Made by a program: the position numbers and the translations under genes. The notes beneath the pieces were generated by a model that had not been told where the DNA came from, did not search any database, and worked only from the letters and a program-made list of their open reading frames with translations. DNA of 64,000 bases. Source: Populus alba. Its lineage: Eukaryota > Streptophyta > Magnoliopsida > Malpighiales > Salicaceae. Shown here piece by piece: positions 58,371 to 64,000 of the stretch. Position 1 is the stretch's first letter, and every line of letters begins with the position of its first letter. The stretch covers positions 15,320,169-15,384,168 of the forward strand of contig NC_133288.1 of NCBI RefSeq assembly GCF_005239225.2, in the 5' to 3' direction.

Positions 58371-59289
58371 TAAATGTGTTTCCTTAAAGAATCCATCATT
58401 ATATGTGTTAAGTATGTAATTTGCATGAGTATGGGTTGATCTTGAAAGGAAATAAAAACTCAAGATTTCAAGGATGAGGGTTCGACTAGAGAGAAAGAGA
58501 AAAAGGAAATTTTCTAGAAGCTAAAATGAGCTAGCAGTTTTGAGAAACGACTAAACCGATTTAAGAAACTGTCATACTGTTTTCTCAAAATTTATAAGAC
58601 AGTTTTTGGCTACTGTTTTGTGGTGACCTAATTTTATGGTTTGGCTTTTCTTGGTTTTTTTTATTCTTTTGGGTTGTTTAAGAAAAATAGGCGATTATTA
58701 TGCAGAAAAAGAAAAGCATAATATGTGTGTATGCATGAAATAAGCTTATATGATAACATTGTTTATATTAGAACATTAAGAGTTGGGAACCTTAAGTTTA
58801 ATATGAGATAATATAAGAATACATGTACTCATGAGTAAAAAGTACTCAAATTGTTAAAAGAATATTAAAAAGTACATTCTTGATATTGAAAGAGGGAGTT
58901 TGATGTAAGACCTTGGGTGATGTAGGACAGGCATCGGCTGCGAGATCCCAGGCAAGTGGGATAAAAGCAATTAGAGGAACAAGTAGGTGTTCGTCACCTC
59001 AACTTCCTTAATTTTCAGCATTCATTCAATATTTAATTTATAAGTTGTACTCGGATAATGAGATGTTTATGAAAAGTAATGAAATGATTAAAGACTAGTG
59101 AAGTCTTGTTAAATGTGTATTTTAAATTATGTTATTTGTATTGAAGTTGACCATATGAGTGGGGCTTGGAATGATGAACTATAAATTTCTCATATGATTG
59201 TATAATTATGTGAAAACTAACCTCACAGCGGGAAACTTGGTTTGTAAACCTATGTTGGAAATGGGTATGAATAAAATGTGTTCATGGAA
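58371..59289. other. LTR-like sequence, no gene
   Basis: Includes a ccttgggtgatgtaggacaggcat block (58911-58934) parallel to the cttaggtggtgcggtcagg block at 55677, and a cacagcgggaaactt block (59224) parallel to cacggcgggaaatct (58034). These parallels suggest a second chromovirus-like LTR between about 58400 and 60600. Confidence 0.35.
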
Positions 59290-59463
59290 GCCTGCCACAT
59301 GAGTGTGGCTAGTTTTATTAGTCCTTGAAGGACACATTAAAAATGTATTGAACAAGGTAGCTCGCCACATAAGTGGGGCTAGGTTTGTGGTCCTTAGAGG
59401 ACATGTAGAAAATGTATTTGAGTATGGGAGTCAGCCACATGTGTGGGGCCTAAAACTGATACT
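59290..59463 (+). repeat. 70-bp tandem repeat, 2.5 units
   Basis: Units start at 59290, 59360 and 59430, an exact 70-bp period, with gccacat(g/a)agtg(t/g)ggct and ccttgaaggacaca/ccttagaggacatg blocks. A 65-codon frame across it is an artefact. Confidence 0.9.
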
Positions 59464-62059
59464 TTTGGTTGGTCATACAAAATGGAGACTTGATCATTAA
59501 GTTAAGATATCAACTATAAGTGTGGGGGTATTTATCAAACATGAGATAACCGTGTATGCAAAATTAAAAACAGGTGTTGGTATACACTTTGGACAAGATT
59601 ATATTATTAGAATTTGGATTGTTTGTATAGTTATATGGATGTACAATCAACTAAAAATCAAGAAATTTGTCTTGGAGTGAAGAGCTTGTTTTGTTTAAAG
59701 TTAATTATTGGTGTAATAACACCATATTCAAGCTTAAAACTATATGACATATGTCAATCAGGAGCTTTGGGGTTTTAAATATTATATGACTTATTAGAAT
59801 ATTTTGAGAAGTAAAAGGAATTTAGAATTTTGTAGTTAACTCAAAATCCAAACCAAACTTAAGGGTGACACGGTACTATGTTACTTCCAATGGTTAGTAG
59901 AAGTAATGTATATGGTAAAGTTATGTTATGTAGCTAAAAGGGTTGTATGAATCATATGTATTTATTAAGAAAAAAAACTACATTTTTGCATGTTGAGTGA
60001 TTAATGATATAATGTGAAATTTAACTATTATTCTTTTTACTTAGTTTGTTTTATTTTTTAAAGGTTCATTATATGCTATTCAGAACTATATGGCTATTTT
60101 GTATAGTTGTAGGACCTCTTTAATGGATTTTATCTAGCCATAGGATTTTCATGATTTATGATATTCATATAGCTCATGAGAGTTTGTAATAAATAAAATA
60201 GTCAAATTATTATTTGTTTATGTTGAAGTTCACCTTACTAGTGTTGGATATTTATTTTCATTATTAATATAAGATGTTGGATGTTTTACTCTTTTAGGTA
60301 CATTTTTCTTATGATAGTTTTATATTGCAAGATGTATTCATGTGAGTTGATTTGGAATTGTTATAAGCAATTATGGATAAAGTTTGGGAGAGTATGAGTT
60401 ACCCAAATTTGTGTTTTACAAAAAAAAAAAAAAAAAACACTACTTATGTAATATATTACTGTTTATCTTATATGATCACATACTGAGTATGTAAGCGCTA
60501 TTACATAAAGGTTCATGTAACAGTTATGTAAGTGGTTCTTAAACTTAATATCACTAAGTTATATTATATATAGAATGATATGTTTTGATCATGACTACAT
60601 GTTGCCTTAATAAAGGGTACCAAACGATTAGGTATTAGGTATAACGTGAACTATATGAAGGTATTTAAGTGATGAAGAGATGATTCATCACCCTAGGTAA
60701 ATTAGAAAAAAAAAATATTTGACATGTTCTTATATAGTATTGATTATGAAATTCTTGTGTAAGATAGAATGATATTTGAAAAGAGTTTCAAATTTTATTT
60801 AAAGAATCAATAACTAGTGTTGAGAGCAAATATGATTTGACAAAGCAAACACACTTCATACTCCAAAGTCCAAATCAAAACATTCTTGTTGAATAGATTA
60901 TAATTATTGTGAGAAATTATTTACTGAAAAATCAAGTCAAACCACATATGATTTTCCTAATATTTAAGAGATTATGGCACGTTGCTAGATGATACACTTC
61001 ATCTTCAAATATAAATCAATCAATTATTGAATTGATAATACATTAAATTATTTTAATTTTTTTAATCCTATTTTCTTTAAAATTATGATTTGTATTTGGG
61101 TCAATATATTATAGAACCTAATGGATCATATATATAAAAAACCATTAATAAAAAAAAAATAAACAATGATGATTAATCAAATATGACTTGATTGTATATA
61201 AGTTTTAGAAATTAAAAACTATAAAGTAATACATATAAGGGATTATAATTCTAAACTTAAAAAAAATCAAATAGGTAATTGATTGTATAAATTTATAAAA
61301 TTATCATAAAATAATATATGTTGATATTATTTTGGAAACAAAGTGATAGTTTACCATTTATAGAGTTATCAAGTTTTTTCTATAAATAAATCTTTACATT
61401 TTCTCAAGATAAGTATGTTACAAAAATTTCTACAAAAACACTTGAAATCACAAAAAAAAAAAAAAATTTGTACTTGAGTCATAGCAATTTTTCTCTCCCT
61501 AAAAGAGTTTTAAGAGATTTCTGATTTGATGGTTCGTGTAAATTACTATTAGAGGCCGAATAATTTAAAGACTTGTGGTTTGTAAGAACCCAATCTTGAA
61601 AAGTTGATCAAACATAAAATAAATAAAAAAATATTATTTTAAGATAATTGTTTCTTGAGCCCAAAATGTCCTTTGAGCCCCGCTCGCCCCTGTGACAATG
61701 AATAGTGTGGTTTTGTTTTTTAATTTTAATTCAACTCAATTGAAAGAAATTATTTTTACTCAACAAAAAGAAAGAAAAGAAAAGGAAATGAAACATTAGA
61801 AAGTAGGTGATCGCAATTATTTTAGTCATAGAAAGGAAAGGTAAGCAGGTGGGAAGCCATGAAAAATGCTAGCTTTTGTTCACGAGTGGTCATGACTACA
61901 AAATAAAATGGCCACCAAAGCTAAAATACCTCTAAAGTCAGCCGTTACACGTTTCTTATTTTGTTTTCCGTGTCCTAAGACTATATTGTTACAATCAAGG
62001 TGCTTAAATATCAATCGAATTTTTAATTGTGCGTGAACCCCGAAGAAAAAAAAAACTGG
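59464..62059. other. No gene seen
   Basis: AT-rich, with poly-A runs (60419-60438, 61450-61466). No reading frame above 60 codons with recognisable content. The first kilobase may be the rest of an LTR; from 60600 to 62059 I see nothing specific. Confidence 0.45.
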
Positions 62060-62610
62060 TGTAATACCCTAATATACTAAAAAAACTTGGGGAATTTATG
62101 AATAGTTGATAAAATTATTATTTTTATTTCATTCTTTTTTCAATTTAATTTTCATATATTTATAATAAGTGTCTGGTTATTTTTAGACCAACCAAGTCAA
62201 CTAGATCACATCAAAACAATTCTTACACCAATATAATTTTAAATTTAGACTCGGCAAGGAGTTGGGTCAAGAATTTTTTTCTGTCAATTTCATCATTTTT
62301 TCTCAATTTCATCCTCATATATTTTTACCGATCAGTCATGAAATATTTAGACCATCCAAGTTAATTGATTCACGTCGAGACAACTCCACATGATTTAATT
62401 TTAAACTCAAGTTATACAAGAATTTAGGTTGAGAGGTTTTTTGTATTAATTTCATTTTTTTAATTTTATCATTGATTTTTTTTTTTTTACAGATTAATTA
62501 GGTTGTTTTTTAACCAGACAAGTTGACTGAGTTATATTAAGACAACTAGCACACAATTTAATTTTAAGTCCAATTAGGAGTCACAATAATTTGAAAATTA
62601 ATCCAAACAT
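62060..62610. repeat. About 160-bp tandem repeat after a possible LTR start
   Basis: TGTAATACCC at 62060 resembles the start of a chromovirus-type LTR. From about 62122 three diverged units of roughly 160 bp follow, each with a pyrimidine-rich tttcaatttcatc(c)tcatat block, a (g)accaaccaagtcaact block and gacaa(c)t...aatttaattttaaa. Confidence 0.6.
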
Positions 62611-62737
62611 TAGCATGGTGCAAAACTATAAGCTTCGGTCTACTATATATGTGTGTGCCCGTGCGCCCCCATACACGCGTTTGCTTGATGTTATCTGACG
62701 TGCTAATTATTGATGAGGGCATATATTTAATACTAGC

Positions 62738-64000
62738 TTTGATACCCGCGCGATGCCGCGAGTCATTTTTTTTTGTATAAAAAATATTTAAAAAAATAAA
62801 AATTTAAAAATCTTGGGTTTTTTCTGCAAAGTTATATCCAATAATCTTGGGTTTGGCTGCAACGCCTGACATAAGAGTAATATTTATAATATTAATAATA
62901 TAAAATTAAACTTGCATGACCCAAGTTTAAGTGAAGCTGACTATAACACCGGGACTCAAGAATATTGGATGTGGGTCTGGCTATAAGGTCGTGTCATAAA
63001 AGTGTGATAATTTAATAGATAATTAAAAAAAAACAAAGAAAAAAAAAAAGTCAACAGAAAGGAAAAAACTAATGAAGAAAAGGAAAAAGAAATTGAATTA
63101 ATTGGGTTGTTAACCCTTTAAACCAGGTTATCCTGTAAAACCTAGGATTTGCGTCATGAAAGTCTGATAATTAAATAGAAAGAAAATTAACTTTAAACAA
63201 ACTAAACTAAATGAAAAAAAATAACTCGTCAAATCAGGTTAAACTCATCAAACCCGAGATTTATATCATGAAAATATGATAACTAAATAAAAAAAAAATT
63301 TAACATTAACAAACTAAATCAAACAAAAATAATTCATTAAAAAGAAAAAAACAGTCATATAATATAATACAATATAATAATAATTATAATGAAAAAACGT
63401 GGGGAAAGCTAAAGCTAAAGCTAAATTTTCAACTAACTCAATATTAAAAAAATTAATTTAAACAAAGATAATTTAAAAAAATAAACACGTGGGGGAAACA
63501 CACTGCAGCCAAACAAAAATCATGTAAGGGAAACACTGTAGTAATCCATAGTATTTTTTTTTCTAAAAAAAAAAAGCTACAAAGCTAAGTTCTCAAACAG
63601 CTTAATATATATAAAAAAATCAAGATCCGTGTAATGAAAGTATGGGTAACTAAATTAAATTTTTTTTTCACATTAACAAACTAAATTAAACAAAAAAAAA
63701 TCATTAAAAGAAAAAAACACAGAAAAAAGCAAAAAAAAAAAAAAAAACTCATGGGCAAAACGAAAAAAAAAAAAAGTCAAGTGTTTTACTGTGTGCATAG
63801 TGATACATTATAATGTAAAAAACAGAAGAAACAAAAGAGAGGAAAAAAAAAAAACAAAGCTACTACAATGAAAAAACCCACGCGTTAAAAAAAAAACATG
63901 TGAAAAAAAACAAAAACAAAAAAAAATCCCATAGAAGAAAAAACAAAAAAAATTGCAAAAAAAAAAGCTTTAACTACAGTGAAAAAGCTACGCGTTTTAG
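62738..64000. repeat. A-rich degenerate repeat with GC-rich head (possible Helitron or LARD-like)
   Basis: A GC-rich head, gatacccgcgcgatgccgcg (62741-62760), stands out from its surroundings and is followed by more than 1.2 kb of A-rich sequence. Diverged blocks around gcgtcatgaaagtctgataa, ataaattaaacaaa and gttaaac(c)catcaaaccc recur at roughly 120-130 bp. Similar gatacccgcgcg heads occur in plant repeats I remember, but I cannot prove the class. It runs off the window. Confidence 0.4.

Noticed and set aside
1..64000. CRISPR arrays, tRNA or rRNA genes, operons
   Set aside because: No such structure found. Tandem repeats here have no unique equal-length spacers, and no stretch reads as a convincing tRNA cloverleaf. 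This is eukaryotic sequence.

Overview
The window looks like nuclear DNA of a dicot plant. It is AT-rich, its genes have GT-AG introns, and most of the sequence is decayed and nested LTR retrotransposons. The style of the genes and repeats suggests a woody eudicot such as poplar; that species guess is inference, because no marker here fixes it. I see only three host genes with good support. There are no tRNA, rRNA or CRISPR features that I can defend.

Host genes: (1) an intronless TRM112-like gene at 12202-12570 (+), the small activator subunit of RNA and protein methyltransferases, with a telo-box upstream. (2) A four-exon mitochondrial-carrier-family gene at 17902-20864 (-), a BRITTLE1-like (BTL2/BTL3-type) predicted adenine nucleotide carrier of 443 residues. 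(3) A two-exon WW-domain gene at 33960-34728 (-), resembling CURLY FLAG LEAF 1 (CFL1), with a Cys-rich zinc-binding-like C-terminus. A weak fourth candidate is a membrane-protein-like terminal exon at 13525-13730 (-).

Layout. 1-3.5 kb: a Ty3-gypsy gag relic (-) between copies of a dispersed repeat (R1; third copy at 10.5-11.5 kb). The first R1 copy carries a nuclear insertion of the plastid rps7 gene. 3.96-7.32 kb: a minus-strand copia-type element with matching target-site duplications, whose left LTR was hit by a complete 448-bp TRIM. 7.50-8.58 kb: a complete non-autonomous hAT element with an 8-bp target duplication. 8.6-21 kb: the low-repeat genic stretch with TRM112 and the carrier gene, plus a 154-bp x 3 tandem repeat. 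21.4-26.0 kb: LTR-like sequence with a tandem motif and a 5'-truncated copia. 26.3-32.7 kb: a full copia with both LTRs, PBS and PPT, split by a 1,565-bp solo-LTR-like insertion. 33.9-35.0 kb: the CFL1-like gene. 36.2-43.3 kb: two related copia bodies fused head to tail with no LTR between them. 43.3-44.4 kb and 50.5-51.05 kb: CACTA (Ptta/En/Spm) transposase tails. 51.05-52.62 kb: a second copy of the 1.57-kb solo-LTR-like element, followed by a minus-strand gypsy gag-protease relic. 53.6-64 kb: chromovirus-like LTR and untranslated sequence packed with minisatellites, one of them an array of short hairpins, ending in A-rich degenerate repeats.

The three genes show no functional link; they are separate housekeeping or developmental genes in a repeat-rich setting. 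I found no coherent new multi-gene system. The best second looks are the nesting chronology of the TEs, the plastid insert, the hairpin minisatellite and a recurring motif shared by different LTR-like sequences.
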